Assembly (NCBI RefSeq): GCF_963576615.1
Contig: NC_088712.1
Location: forward strand, 27,557,870 to 27,621,869
Reading direction: 5' to 3'
DNA from: Watersipora subatra
Lineage: Eukaryota > Bryozoa > Gymnolaemata > Cheilostomatida > Watersiporidae
Length of the DNA: 64,000 nucleotides
This document shows, in pieces, positions 48,501 to 57,526 of this stretch; the first letter of the stretch is position 1, and each line of letters starts with the position of its first letter. A program made the position numbers and the translations under genes. The notes beneath the pieces were generated by a model that was given only the letters and a program-made list of their open reading frames with translations, was not told the DNA's origin and did no database searches.

Positions 48501-51500
48501 AAACCCTATCGCTGTAATTGGGAAATACCACACTTTTTGTTTACGTTCTGGCTAAAAAGTTTCCTTCGCTGCGTTGATCAGGCTATAGACATGAAATAAA
48601 TTGTGTGGCAGGCCTGAAATTCATTAAGTAAAAGTAAGAAGCTTACAGCTGATGATTTTTTATTAGTATAGCAGGCTAAAATACAGTTTTCTGCTAAATG
48701 GTTGATCTGTAAAAAGTATCGGAAGGTTCAGATTTTTTAAGAAAAGATCGGTCGATACCGATTCAGATACTTGACACTCATATCGGCACCGATACCGATT
48801 CCGATACCAAAATCGGGGCAACTCTAGTCTGTTGTCTTGCTTGGTAAAATTTGATTGGTTTATTATTTTTTATAATTCTACCTCCGGTTTGTTATTATAA
48901 ATAATCTAGCTCTCATAGGCTTCTATTGGCAACATTTTAACTCTGAATTTCATGATTGCCTTGTCAGTCATTTACACTGTCTTGTTGAATACAGTTTGAG
49001 CAATGTAATTACAACAAAACTGTACATATATAAAGGGTCTTTTCTTTAGTTGAAGGAACATTATGAAGATGTGAGACAGAAAGTTGAGGCATGGAAAAAA
49101 CAAGTTGAAGCTGACGAGCATGCTCACCATGAACACCCTGAACACCATGAACCCCATAAACACCCTGAACACCACGAACACCCTGAACCCCATAAACACC
49201 CTGAACCACATAAACCCCATGAACACCCTGAACCCCATGAACATGACCCACACAAGAAAGCTCCCAAGGACAAGCATCAAAAGGATGACAACTCCATGAC
49301 TCTTCCAGTAAAAATCAGCGTAAACTCGTATGTCATTTCTTGTATATTTACACTTGAGACTGCCTAATGTTACACATATCTTTAATTTTATTACTCAAAG
49401 ATTTGACCAGAGTCTCTCAAGTTTATTTCTCTTTTAGTTCTCCATTTTACAAACAAGTTCAGGGCTATAATAATGCTCTTGATGACATGTTTGCCAAAAG
49501 ACCAACCGGTAGACCAGATGTCCATCAGTTCATGAAAGACTTGGAGAAGAAGTACAGAGAAGCCAAGGAGCTGTTGAGAGACAGTCACCCAACTGGACGA
49601 CCCTCAAAGGCGGAGAACGACAAATTTCACAATGCCGATAAAATGGTAATTAGCAAGAGAGGACAACTAGGGTTTTAGAACACAGCATGAGCATAAGTAC
49701 ACAGATGGTATAACTTAGATACCTTGTATAGTGAAATCGGATTGGTCTGTTTCTTTGCGTGGTGAGTTTGGATTGGTCTATTGCTTAGTATGTTGAAATT
49801 GGATAGATCTATCGCTTTGGTAGTGAAATTGGATGGGTGTATTGCTTTGCATATTGATGTTTGTTTGGTCTTCTGCTTTGCATGGTCAAATAGGATCGGT
49901 CTGCTGTTTAGAACGGTGAAACTGGATTGGTTCATGGCTTTTAATTGGTGTATTTCTTTACACGGTTAAACATTATAGTCGGCACCTCATAACATTACAG
50001 TCGGCACCTCATAACATAACTAATCTGTTCTGAGAGCATTTACATTAATTTTTTGTTGTTATTTATTTTATTTATTAGTATTTACTTTTTCATTGAAGCG
50101 TAAAATGTATGTAAATAGCCTCTGTTCCAAGATCTTCTCAAACTCACTCTTTAGAGTCTATAAAAAAACTAACTTTTTAATTTAATGATGTATAGTAAAT
50201 ATGTTATGATTGGTTTTAATGAAAACTTTCCCCTTTTTCCTTTCATCGCTTTCACTTGGTTTAGCCTCCACAATTACGTCAGCTTGACGTTAAGTTCAGG
50301 GTAGCACACACTTTTTATCTGAATTCAATTCAAATTTTCTCATCATCATTTTGCTATAGAAAGAGAAAAAATACTGTACATGTCTCAAATAAATTTAAAA
50401 ACATGTAATAGGTACCCATATCCGTAATTTTCTTCCCAAGTGTGGCAAGAGAAAGAGCGATATTTTTAAGGCTAATTGTAGGGCTCTCCTTAATCAAACC
50501 GGATTTTAAAATTCGCAACGAATTGATGCTTTACCTTATGTAGAATTTCTATGAAATGTATAGCGAAAACTTTATATAAATCTTTGAACTTATGTAGCAT
50601 TTTTGCAAAAAAGGTATACATTATAGAAGTCTTCATATGTATCTTGTATATAAAGATAAAAGTTTGATATTTAAACTAAAGGACTTGTCTTCTATACAGA
50701 TTAATTTACAAGCCAAATTTACCGTAAATCTATAGGTTATATATATTTATATATTATATAGGCTATAACTTTATCTATATATGTATATAATATATATAAT
50801 TATATATACATATATTTACATATATACATGTATATTTATCTATTTATATATTATCTAAGATATAAATTTACTAAATCACTATAAATCACTTTATCATCAT
50901 CATTCCGCATGTAATACCGTATATTGTGGCTGCATTTATTCAAATACAGTAAAACCTTTACATGTATTTACAAAATTAATTCATTCTGCAAGTCATTCCA
51001 TAAGTATAAAATTTCGATGTAAAATGTAGATAAAGAGTTGCTGGCAATGTTGGCAATTTCTCATGTTTTATATGTTTAGGAGTTAGTGAGCAAACCTCAA
51101 GTGTGATTTAGTACAAATCATTTAAAAATATCAACGTGAGTTTCGTAGTTTTGGTCTTTCATTCTTATACTATCAAGACATGTTTAACATCTTAAATGGT
51201 GGATTGGAGATGGCCTATCGCTTTGCTTGGTGAAATGTGGTTGGTCTGTTGCTTTGCATAGTGAAATGGGGTTGATCTATTGCTTTGTATGGTGAAATTT
51301 GGTTGGTCTATTGCTTTGCATGGTGAAATTTGGTTGGTCTATTGCTTTGCATGGTGAAATCTGATTGGTCTATTATGTTGTACATGACTGCCCTTGGCTT
51401 ATAGCTATAAGCTATAAATAAGCCAGCTCTTGTAGGTCTCTAGTTGATGAAGTTTTGCTACAAATTGCATTGGTCCTTTTCCAGCTTTTATTTACTGTCT

Positions 51501-53257
51501 TGTTGAATACAGTTTGAGCAATGTAATTACAACAGAACTGTACATATATAAAGGGTCTCTTTAGTTGAAGGAACATTATGAAGATGTGAAAGAGAAAGTT
51601 GAGGCATGGAAAAAACAAGTTGAAGCAGACGAGCATGCTCACCATGAACACCACGAACACCCTGAACCCCATGAACACCCTGAACATCATGAGCCCCATG
51701 AACACCATGAGAAACATGAACGTGACCCACACAAGAAAGCTCCTAAGGACAAGCATCAAAAAGATGACAACTCCATGACTCTTCCAGTAAAAATCAGCAT
51801 AAACTCGTATGTCATTTTTTGTATATTTACCCTTGAGACTGCCTAATGTTACACATATCTTTAATTTTATTACTCAAAGATTTGACCAGAGTCTCTCAAG
51901 TTTATTTCTCTTTTAGTTCTCCATTTTACAAACAAGTTCAGGGCTATAATAATGCTCTTGATGACATGTTTGCCAAGAGACCAACCGGTAGACCAGATGT
52001 CCATCAGTTCATGAAAGACTTGGAAAAGAAGTACAGAGAAGCCGAGGAGCTGTTGAGAGACAGTCACCCAACTGGGCGACCCTCGAGGGCGGAGAACGAC
52101 AAATTTCACAACGCTGATAAAATGGTAAATAGCAAGAGAGGACAACTAGGGCTTTAGAACGCAGCATGAGCTTAAAGGTTGACTTGCAACAAAATTCACA
52201 TTACAGTTATTTGGTATCAAAAGATTCACCATGTCTTACTCTGTTGTGTTGTAGGTGCCAAATGTGTGGAAAAGTGATTACAAGCTCTTAAAAGCTCAGA
52301 AACGAAAATTAAATGAATTTTTACGGCAAGTTATAAGATATCACTGCTAAAAGTGACAGCATTACAATGACGATAAAACAGACGCGTAAGAACAATAGAC
52401 ATGGTTTTATCGAATGCGTGAAGTGTATTTGTGAGAATATTTCGACGAATAAGGTTGCATGAAAGTGTAAACAGAAACCATTTTTCACAGTTATGTCACA
52501 ATGAGCCGTTTTGGAAAGAGAATCCAAACTACGGCGGTCTCGTGTGGCTGCGATTTTCTGTTCGTTTTTGAGCTTTTAAGAGCTTGTAATCACATTTCCG
52601 CATATTTGGCACCTACAACACAACAGAGTAAGACATGGTGAATCTTTTGATATCAAATAACTGTAATGTGAATTTTCTTGCAAGTCAACCTTTAATGTAA
52701 ACAAATCATGTAATGAAGATTGGATTGGTCTATTGCCTAGCATGTTGAAATTTGATTGGTTTACTGCCTTGCATGGTGAAATTGTATTGATCTTTTGCCT
52801 GATATGAGAAAATTGGATTAGCCTAATACCTTGCATAGTGTTGTTGATTATTCTACATGGAATGTGTTGCGTGGGGACATTTGACTGGACTCTTGCTTTG
52901 CATAGTGATATTTGATTTGTTTATTGATTAACATTGCATTGTTAGCCCTGGTTTATAGTAATAAATAATCCAGTTTTATTAAAGTGTAATTTAATAATGA
53001 TTTTTATGGTTGGTTCTTTCTAGTCTTTTAACTGCATTGTTATTGAATATGGCTTGTGTAATAATATAATATATTAACAATTTCAACAGAACCTATGTCC
53101 TGCTCTTATGTCTAAAATATCTTCTCTCTAGTTGAAGGAACATTATGAAGATGTGAGAGAGAAAGTTGAGGCATGGAAAAAACAAATTGAAGCTGACGAG
53201 CATGCTCACCACGAACACCACGAACATGACCCACACAAGAAGCCACCTCACCATTAA
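33477..53257 (+). CDS. Secreted histidine-rich tandem-module protein, 14 exons, about 866 aa
   Basis: I do not recognise the family. Exon 1 encodes a signal peptide ([14 protein letters not shown]). Exon 2 adds [14 protein letters not shown], giving a likely cleavage after VWA. Then come six B modules (about 69 aa) alternating with six A modules (41-93 aa). [24 protein letters not shown], an amphipathic helix [16 protein letters not shown], a second PTGRP, then [11 protein letters not shown]: helix [20 protein letters not shown], then a His tail rich in HEHPEPH/HHE. Exons: 33477-33518, 35761-35801, B 37269-37512, A 38493-38686, B 38802-39009, A 40647-40798, B 40909-41116, A 43853-44094, B 44204-44411, A 49050-49327, B 49438-49645, A 51565-51806, B 51917-52124, A 53132-53257. 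The 2601 coding nt stay in frame. There is no membrane segment after the signal. Metal or mineral binding through His clusters is plausible but unproven. Confidence 0.85.
33650..33745. repeat. Partial MITE related to 21297-21402
   Basis: Shares CCCTTTCCCTATAGTGGCGG + TCAAATGGAGGTGGCG with the palindromic MITE in PDCD2 intron 3; a further partial copy lies near 34870-34975. Confidence 0.55.
34870..34977. repeat. Partial palindromic MITE copy
   Basis: GTCGGTCAAATGGAGGTGGC near the left and AATTAAAAGTTTTACCGTAC near the right; same family as 21297-21402. Confidence 0.6.
34985..35112 (-). repeat. tRNA-derived SINE copy (-)
   Basis: On the minus strand: TGTAGCTTAATTGGTAAGAT (A-box region), GGGAGGTTCCGAGATCAA (B-box region), then a tail with AGCTGGACAAGC. 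The head is tRNA-like but the structure is too degenerate for a functional tRNA. Confidence 0.55.
35228..35330 (+). mobile_element. Helitron-like 3' end
   Basis: TTTTTTATTACCCGTGCAAC followed by GCCGAGCATTCAACTAG and T: a GC hairpin remnant 10-15 bp before a terminal CTAG. Same terminal sequence type as at 42.49, 45.99 and 47.68 kb. Confidence 0.5.
35761..35801 (+). CDS. His-rich gene exon 2: linker
   Basis: 41 nt between a TCTGCTTACAG acceptor and a GTAGGT donor, phase 0 in and phase 2 out, which is exactly what joins exon 1 to the first B exon. Encodes [13 protein letters not shown] plus two bases. Confidence 0.65.
35820..36062. repeat. 13-bp minisatellite (ACTCACCTCTCCG)
   Basis: About 18 degenerate units of ACTCACCTCTCCG with TTCAACTCTGCG variants, starting about 20 bp after the donor of the linker exon. 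Confidence 0.9.
36410..36548. repeat. Degenerate repeat TGGTCATGTGACTAATACA
   Basis: Six or so irregular copies of a block of about 19-25 bp containing CATGGTCATGTG; intronic in the His-rich gene. Confidence 0.7.
37269..37512 (+). CDS. B module 1 with expanded PTGR repeat
   Basis: 244 nt, 36 nt longer than the other B exons (208 nt). The extra length is three more 12-bp units CCTACTGGACGA, giving RPTG repeated four times before RPLKAKHD. Acceptor GATTCAG, donor GTACAT. Confidence 0.85.
37580..37872. repeat. 24-bp minisatellite, 12 copies, open on both strands
   Basis: Unit ATGTTTACAACTGAACATAC + AGAC. 24 is a multiple of three and no stop occurs in the unit in these frames, so both strands show long open frames with an 8-residue period. 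It lies in the intron after B module 1 and continues no exon frame, so it is not coding. Confidence 0.9.
38493..39009 (+). CDS. A module 1 (38493-38686) and B module 2 (38802-39009)
   Basis: A1 encodes [20 protein letters not shown], a His/Asp/Lys tail ([14 protein letters not shown]...) and ends DEKET, lacking the MTLPVKIS end found in A2-A5. The intron is 115 bp. B2 starts [18 protein letters not shown] and ends HDADKT. Phases 0-2 and 2-0. Confidence 0.85.
40647..41116 (+). CDS. A module 2 (40647-40798) and B module 3 (40909-41116)
   Basis: A2 is the shortest internal A exon (152 nt) and the most divergent: [18 protein letters not shown] replaces the usual [16 protein letters not shown]. 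It ends [13 protein letters not shown]3 reads [18 protein letters not shown]. The sequence upstream of A2 lacks the block conserved before A1, A3, A4 and A5. Confidence 0.85.
41195..41340 (-). repeat. tRNA-derived SINE copy (-) in Helitron-like copy 1
   Basis: Minus strand: TAGCTCCGTGGTAGAGCGCC (A box), GAGTTCAAATCC (B box), tail ATTCCAAGATTTTAATAGCT. It looks like a tRNA gene head, but the acceptor stem does not close, so it is a SINE. Confidence 0.65.
41346..41749. mobile_element. 400-bp MITE with TA duplication and an empty site elsewhere
   Basis: Element 41348-41747 with TIRs CCGTACTTTTCAGGCTATAA and inverse CCGTACTATTCGGACTATTA, flanked by TA. The paralogous sequence at 46915-46930 is uninterrupted and has a single TA. 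GCCGCA-rich subterminal motifs are typical of a widespread mariner-type MITE. Confidence 0.88.
42571..43595. mobile_element. 1021-bp MITE with TA duplication and an empty site elsewhere
   Basis: Element 42573-43593 with TIRs CCGTATATACTCAATTATAG and inverse CGTATATACTCAATTATAGG, flanked by TA. The paralogous intron reads GAACTTAGATTGG (47752-47764) without the insert. Confidence 0.9.
43600..43680. repeat. Intronic repeat TTGGTCTGTTGCTTTGCATG (about 28-bp unit)
   Basis: Units of type GATTGGTCTATTGCTTTGCA + TGGTGAAA occur in tandem or near tandem here and at 42520-42565, 47690-47800, 49725-49965, 51205-51375 and 52715-52935, always in introns of the His-rich gene. Confidence 0.7.
43853..44411 (+). 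CDS. A module 3 (43853-44094) and B module 4 (44204-44411)
   Basis: A3 (242 nt) carries a proline-spaced His tail such as [20 protein letters not shown], then [16 protein letters not shown] and MTLPVKIS. B4 is nearly identical to B3. Preceded by the conserved block ACTGTCTTGTTGAATACAGT...TATAAAGGGTCTT. Confidence 0.87.
44478..45996 (+). mobile_element. Non-autonomous Helitron-like element
   Basis: Starts TCTACTATATAAACGGCAAT after an A, a common Helitron 5' type, and ends ACCCGGGTAAAGCCGGGTAG + CACAGTTAG. It contains an MITE-end fragment (CCGTACTTTTCAGACTATTG near 44542) and two internal repeats of TTTGAAAACCTTTACAGTTG. No coding capacity seen. Confidence 0.55.
46005..46475. repeat. GC-rich 15-bp repeat cluster (CGATTGATTGCGAGG)
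   Basis: Irregular array of CGATTGATTGCGAGG and CGAGTGCGAGG units, clearly more GC-rich than its surroundings. Gives artefactual open frames ([12 protein letters not shown]) on the minus strand. It directly follows the Helitron-like end at 45996. Confidence 0.85.
46765..47678 (+). mobile_element. Helitron-like composite copy 2
   Basis: Collinear with 41190-42493 but without its MITE insertion. It ends ACCCGGGCAATGCCGGGT, then CTAG at 47675-47678 followed by T. A SINE head (minus) is at 46785-46925. A separate 3' end with CTAG at 46756-46759 abuts its left side. Confidence 0.6.
46785..46925 (-). repeat. tRNA-derived SINE copy (-) in Helitron-like copy 2
   Basis: Minus strand: TAGCTCAGTGGTAGAACGCC (A box, very close to a real tRNA), GAGTTCGAATAAATC (damaged B box), then the tail with TAATAGCTATAGCTGGACAC. 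Confidence 0.65.
47793..48834. mobile_element. Non-autonomous hAT element, 1026 bp, with 8-bp duplication
   Basis: Element 47801-48826 with TIRs TAGAGATGCCCGATT and inverse TAGAGTTGCCCCGATT, flanked by GTCTGTTG on both sides (47793-47800, 48827-48834). The paralogous intron has a single GTCTGTTG near 43632. Subterminal CCGATACCGATT repeats occur at both ends. Confidence 0.92.
49050..49645 (+). CDS. A module 4 (49050-49327) and B module 5 (49438-49645)
   Basis: A4 is the longest A exon (278 nt) because of extra [12 protein letters not shown] units in the His tail. B5 ends with [12 protein letters not shown]. Splice sites TTTCTTTAG, GTATGT, CTTTTAG and GTAATT. Confidence 0.87.
49985..51200. 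other. Intron of the His-rich gene, AT-rich, nothing clear
   Basis: Contains a TATATA-rich inverted patch (50735-50870) and possible MITE remnants near 50000 and 50630. No exon-like stretch between B5 and A5. Confidence 0.4.
51565..52124 (+). CDS. A module 5 (51565-51806) and B module 6 (51917-52124)
   Basis: A5 (242 nt) is close to A3 with one Arg in the His tail ([11 protein letters not shown]). B6 has [21 protein letters not shown] foldback transposon begins 52 bp after the B6 donor. Confidence 0.87.
52172..52695. mobile_element. Foldback element copy 3 (516 bp) with TTAA flanks
   Basis: Element 52176-52691 with the same TIRs as copies 1 and 2 and TTAA on both sides. The interior is in the opposite orientation and shorter, lacking about 350 bp. 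Located 52 bp after the B6 donor. Confidence 0.9.
53132..53257 (+). CDS. A module 6, terminal exon
   Basis: 126 nt after a CTTCTCTCTAG acceptor: the A helix, a short tail [14 protein letters not shown] and then PPHH followed by TAA. The His tail is cut short, so the protein ends within an A module. Confidence 0.85.
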   Translation: MKEHYEDVREKVEAWKKQIEADEHAHHEHHEHDPHKKPPHH

Positions 53258-53484
53258 TGCTTTATAGCCTCAGATCTCTCTACTTCATTTTACAATCTGT
53301 TGCTAATTCTTTGGTTGATTTCTTGTTCATGTCACACTCAACAAGTCAATATAGAAAGTTGATACTTTTATCCACTTACCATAGGGCCAGGGTTATAACA
53401 ACACATGTGCAGTTACCATTATTTCTTACAAGACACCGGCTAGCAAACTGAACAACAAACTCTTTTACAGGTATATTTGTTGTC

Positions 53485-54297
53485 TGATTAGCACCTAAAG
53501 CTATACAGTCAAACCTAAAGATCTACAGTCAAACCTAAAGATGTACAGTCAAACCTAAAGTCCTACACTCAAACCTAAAGCTATACAGTCAAACCTAAAG
53601 CTATACAGTCAAACCTAAAGATTTACAGTGCAACCTAAAGGTATACAGTCAAACCTAAAGGTGTACAGTCAAACCTACATAAAGATGTACAGTCAAACCT
53701 AAAGCTATACAGTCGAACTTGAAGATGTACAGTCAAACCTAAAGCTATACCGTGAAACCTAAAGGTATACAGTCAAACCTAAAGGTATAAGTCAAACCTA
53801 AAGATGTACGGTCAAACCTAAAGCTATGCAGTCAAACCTAAACCCGTACAGTCAAACCTAAACCCGTACAGCCAACTCTAAAGCTATACAGTTAAACCTA
53901 AAGATGTACAGTCAAACCTAAAGCTATACAGCCGAACCTGAAGGTGTACAGTCAAACCTAAAGCTATACAGTCAAACCTACATAAAGATGTACAGTCAAA
54001 CCTAAGGCTATACCGTGAAACCTAAAGCTATACAGTCAAACCTAAAGGTGTACAGTCAAACCTAAAGGCATACAGTCAAACCTAAAGGTGTACAGTCAAA
54101 CCTAAAGCTATACAGTCAAAGCTATACAGTAATACCTAATCTATACAGTCAAACCTAAAGATGTACAGGCAAACCTAAAGCTATACAGTCAAACCTAAAC
54201 CCGTACAGTCAAACCTAAACCCGTACAGCCAAACCTAAAGATATACAGTCAAACCTAAAGGTGTACAGTCAAACTTAAAAGTGTACAGTCAAACTGC
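53485..54297. repeat. 20-bp minisatellite, about 40 copies, after the His-rich gene stop
   Basis: Unit ACCTAAAGATGTACAGTCAA with CTATAC, GTGTAC, GTATAC and CCCGTAC variants. It starts about 230 bp after the stop, and the first AATAAA downstream is at 54330, so the array may be transcribed in the 3' UTR. Confidence 0.93.
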
Positions 54298-54329
54298 TAC
54301 ATTTGACTCCCTTCAAATACAAATACTCC

Positions 54330-54335
54330 AATAAA
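54330..54335 (+). terminator. Possible poly(A) signal of the His-rich gene
   Basis: AATAAA, the first canonical hexamer after the stop at 53257, lying just past the 20-bp array. A non-canonical earlier signal is possible. Confidence 0.35.
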
Positions 54336-54659
54336 GCCCATGAAAATATTTGACTCTCCAGTGCAAGTAATTTTAAATAGAAAACATTAAAAAATTCTGA
54401 AAGATTTCCAGTTTCAGAAGGACACGTGAACAGGCTAGTGAGAACTAAATTTAATTCATTAAATTAATCAAATGATAATTCAATTATAACGTGGAAAACT
54501 GACAACTAGTACATATACGTATCTGTAAATTTTACAGTGAAGACTGTCGCATATTGTCATCACCACTTTTTTTGAATGTAAATATTCCAAACATCCATTT
54601 ACATTTCTCTAAGGTAAAACCAGTTGTCTTCTGCGGAAACTAACTACCCTCTGACAGAC

Positions 54660-56110
54660 ATGAAGCTGTTTGCAGTTGTTTTTGGATGAGAAAAATTTCA
54701 GAATTATACCTATGAACAGCTCATTCATGTATACTGTTCACAGACCACTTGTGTCTGTCAAAAGCAAGCTTTTACACAAGGTATCACCCAGACAGCAACA
54801 ACTCTTAATACGGCTGCCAAAATTTGATATATCCCAAGTTCAGTACGTTTCTGGCAAATTACTATACATGTTTAATACCCTGTTTAGGGCTTTCACTGAC
54901 ATAGATTCTGCAGAGCAGCAAGAATTTGATGAAAAAATTATTTAGGTATAAGGCTAGTGATACTTTTCACAGTGAAAAGATTTTCTTTACGATTCATGCT
55001 GATCATCAAAGAAAACAGAAACGCTGGGATCATGCAGCCAGATCTGTATTTTGTTCTAGGATAAATTGTGATATCTCTTTGAAAGTGGGTTCATGTGCTA
55101 CTTGTGCTATCTTCAGTAACCGCCAGCAAAAGGAAACCCAATGCACTCACTATTTACCTGAGCTACCATGGAACCTTTTAGCTATGAATATACTGGAATT
55201 TACAGAAATCAATTACATTGTTGTTGTCCGCTGTATGACACACTCTCCAGATCTTTGAAAGCTCACGAAAAGTCAACTGCTGTTGTTATTATGGCACTAA
55301 ATTTTTCTTCACTGTTCACGGAGTGCCAATTTCTATTATGGCTGAAAAATGCTTTTCAATAATTATCAGATGCAGCAGTTCGTCAAAGAATGATCATTTT
55401 ACATTCATACTTGAAGGCCATATTATCCACAGACAAATGGTGTGGCTGAGCAATACGTTTAGACAATCTAGTTGGTCTTGAAGAAGTGTGAACATTACAT
55501 CAAAGATGTCTATCATTCCATACTAATATATCGGGCAACACCGATTACTGGAAACATCGACTCACCATGAAAGGCATCAAGACACCATGACTGACATGGG
55601 GTCATTCCACCATGACAGTGATTGACACAGAATGACACCATGACTGATATGGTGTCATTCCAACATGACAGTGTGATTGACACAGAATGACACCATGGCT
55701 GGCATGGTGTCATTTCAGCATGACACTGTGAATGGCACAGAATGACACCATGACTGACATGATGTCATGCCATGACTCAGTCATGACACCATGACTCAGT
55801 CATGACACCATGACTAGCATGCCAGTCATGGAAGACCATCTCAGATCAGCTCCTGTGCTTGTTACAGGTTAACTAAAGCAGAACAAAATACCACAGGAAA
55901 AAAAAAACAGTGTGACAAAACTGCTCGAGATTAACTAAGTTCTCTTATCAACTCAGATTTATTTATGGGGACTGGATAGCAAGGACAATAGGCTCTGGGA
56001 AAAGTGGTAGAGAAACGCACAACATCAAGATCATATCTTGTGGAAACTGGAACCAACATGATTAAGAGAAACCAAGTACATTTCAAACCCGATAAGACGA
56101 GCAGTAGGCT
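54660..56110 (+). pseudogene. Ty3/gypsy pol remnant (RNase H end and integrase)
   Basis: Fragments in order: end of RNase H (SPRQQQLLIRLPKFDISQVQ, then YVSGK...FRAF), integrase zinc-binding HHCC region (IHADHQRKQKRWDHAARSVF, CATC), the LPELPW segment, a degraded core (HEKSTAVVIMAL) and the integrase C-terminal end near 55965-56100. Several stops and frame changes interrupt it, and a TGACACCATGACTGACATGG repeat interrupts it at about 55545-55815. No LTRs recognised. Dead element. Confidence 0.75.
55545..55815. repeat. Tandem repeat with internal palindrome (CACCATGACTGACATGGTG)
   Basis: Four or so units of about 50-57 bp containing ACACCATGACTGACATGGTG and GTGATTGACACAGAATG. Lies within the gypsy remnant. 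Confidence 0.8.
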
Positions 56111-56467
56111 ACCATAAACGATAATAATATAAAAAATGATAAACTAATAATAGTAATAATAATAATAGTTAGTAATAGACTAACTGATGTACTTTGAGCA
56201 GTCAGCGATAATATAAACGGAGTCCCAACATTAATGTCAGACCAAATCTCAAGGATGTCTGGTGCATTGCAAAGATCTAAAAAAGCACCAACTGAAACAC
56301 CTCTGGCTTTAGATCAAAGCTAACATCGTCTAACCAAAATGTGTTACCATCACGTTACTGCAATGACTATTTGATGTGCGAAATGTTGTTCATTACTCCA
56401 AACCTGTAAACACGATCAATTGAGACTTTTCATTTCAGAAAATGGAGGATGTTGAATTCTCTGTTTT

Positions 56468-56562
56468 AGGCATAGACCTATTAACTAAGTATAGTTAATA
56501 GATCTATGGTTTTAGGCATAGACCTATTAACTAAGAATAGTTAATAGGTCTATGGTCTATGG
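56468..56562. repeat. Inverted/direct repeat AGACCTATTAACTAAG
   Basis: Two direct copies of a hairpin with arms AGACCTATTAACTA and TAGTTAATAGGTCT. The stretch 56110-57390 holds nothing else that I recognise. Confidence 0.7.
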
Positions 56563-57526
56563 TGATATACGACGCCTTTAATGTTTGTGTATACTTTTAC
56601 CCTACTAACAAGATACAACAATCTTACTACTTCTAAAACTAACTTTTGATGACACCAAATGACACAGTCGATGATACCAAGTTTTCACCGATTATTCTTA
56701 CCTTAGCAACAAACCTCAATCCTAAACAACAAACTACTGAAACTCTCTACCTATGGACCGTCCAGACTCTCGTTTGACTGTCGAGACTTACAGCCATACA
56801 GGACTGAGCAAACAAACATGGACGACTGTTCAAGTAAAGGTATAACTTTCATTAGCTATTCTAACCTATTACCATTAATATTATTGTTTTAGAATTTTGT
56901 TAGCTGTGTATTTAAATGTTTGACTTGTAGAATAAAGAAGTAGCTTCTACTGGTAAACATCAGTATTGCTTACAATAGCTTAACACTTTCACTAGAATCA
57001 AGTTAGTTCCCACAAGCTAAGCAAAAGTGCACAAACTAAACATAGTCAAATTAGAATAAGTTACCAAAGCAATGTCATCACTGATGTTGTGTGTGGATTC
57101 GGATTAGTTGCGCATCGCATAATTTCTCCACATCCACCTATGACACTGTTATGAAATTTGCAATGGTGATCTAGCTTGTTATTCCATTCATGTCTAATTG
57201 TACATGGCTGATGTCAAATATAACAGTTTGTTGCAATATTGCATATCTCTCCTATGCTGTCACTGCTATCTGTTTTTGCTAAAACTTCCATACAGCAAAT
57301 CTACTCTAACAACAACTGAAGTTGAACTTTGAAGTTATCTTTTCTTTTGCAGAAAACCTGTGCGGGACAAGGGGCTTGGCAGAACATAGGGCATGCAGAG
57401 CAGACGGTGCTGCGCACTGAATTATTCTACTCCTGGAATCACATTGGCCTATCTAAACCAATGAACTTCCGCGCGACATTGTGAGTGCCATCTTGAACAA
57501 TGCTACATGGGATTCCGACTGTAATT

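Noticed and set aside
37318..52100. KRPTGRP motifs as AT-hooks
   Set aside because: The AT-hook core needs RGRP; here Thr replaces Arg, and the protein has a signal peptide, so nuclear DNA binding is unlikely.
33477..53257. Assignment of the His-rich gene to vertebrate-type histidine-rich glycoprotein
   Set aside because: Only the composition of the His tails is similar; there are no cystatin domains, and the B module has no match that I know.
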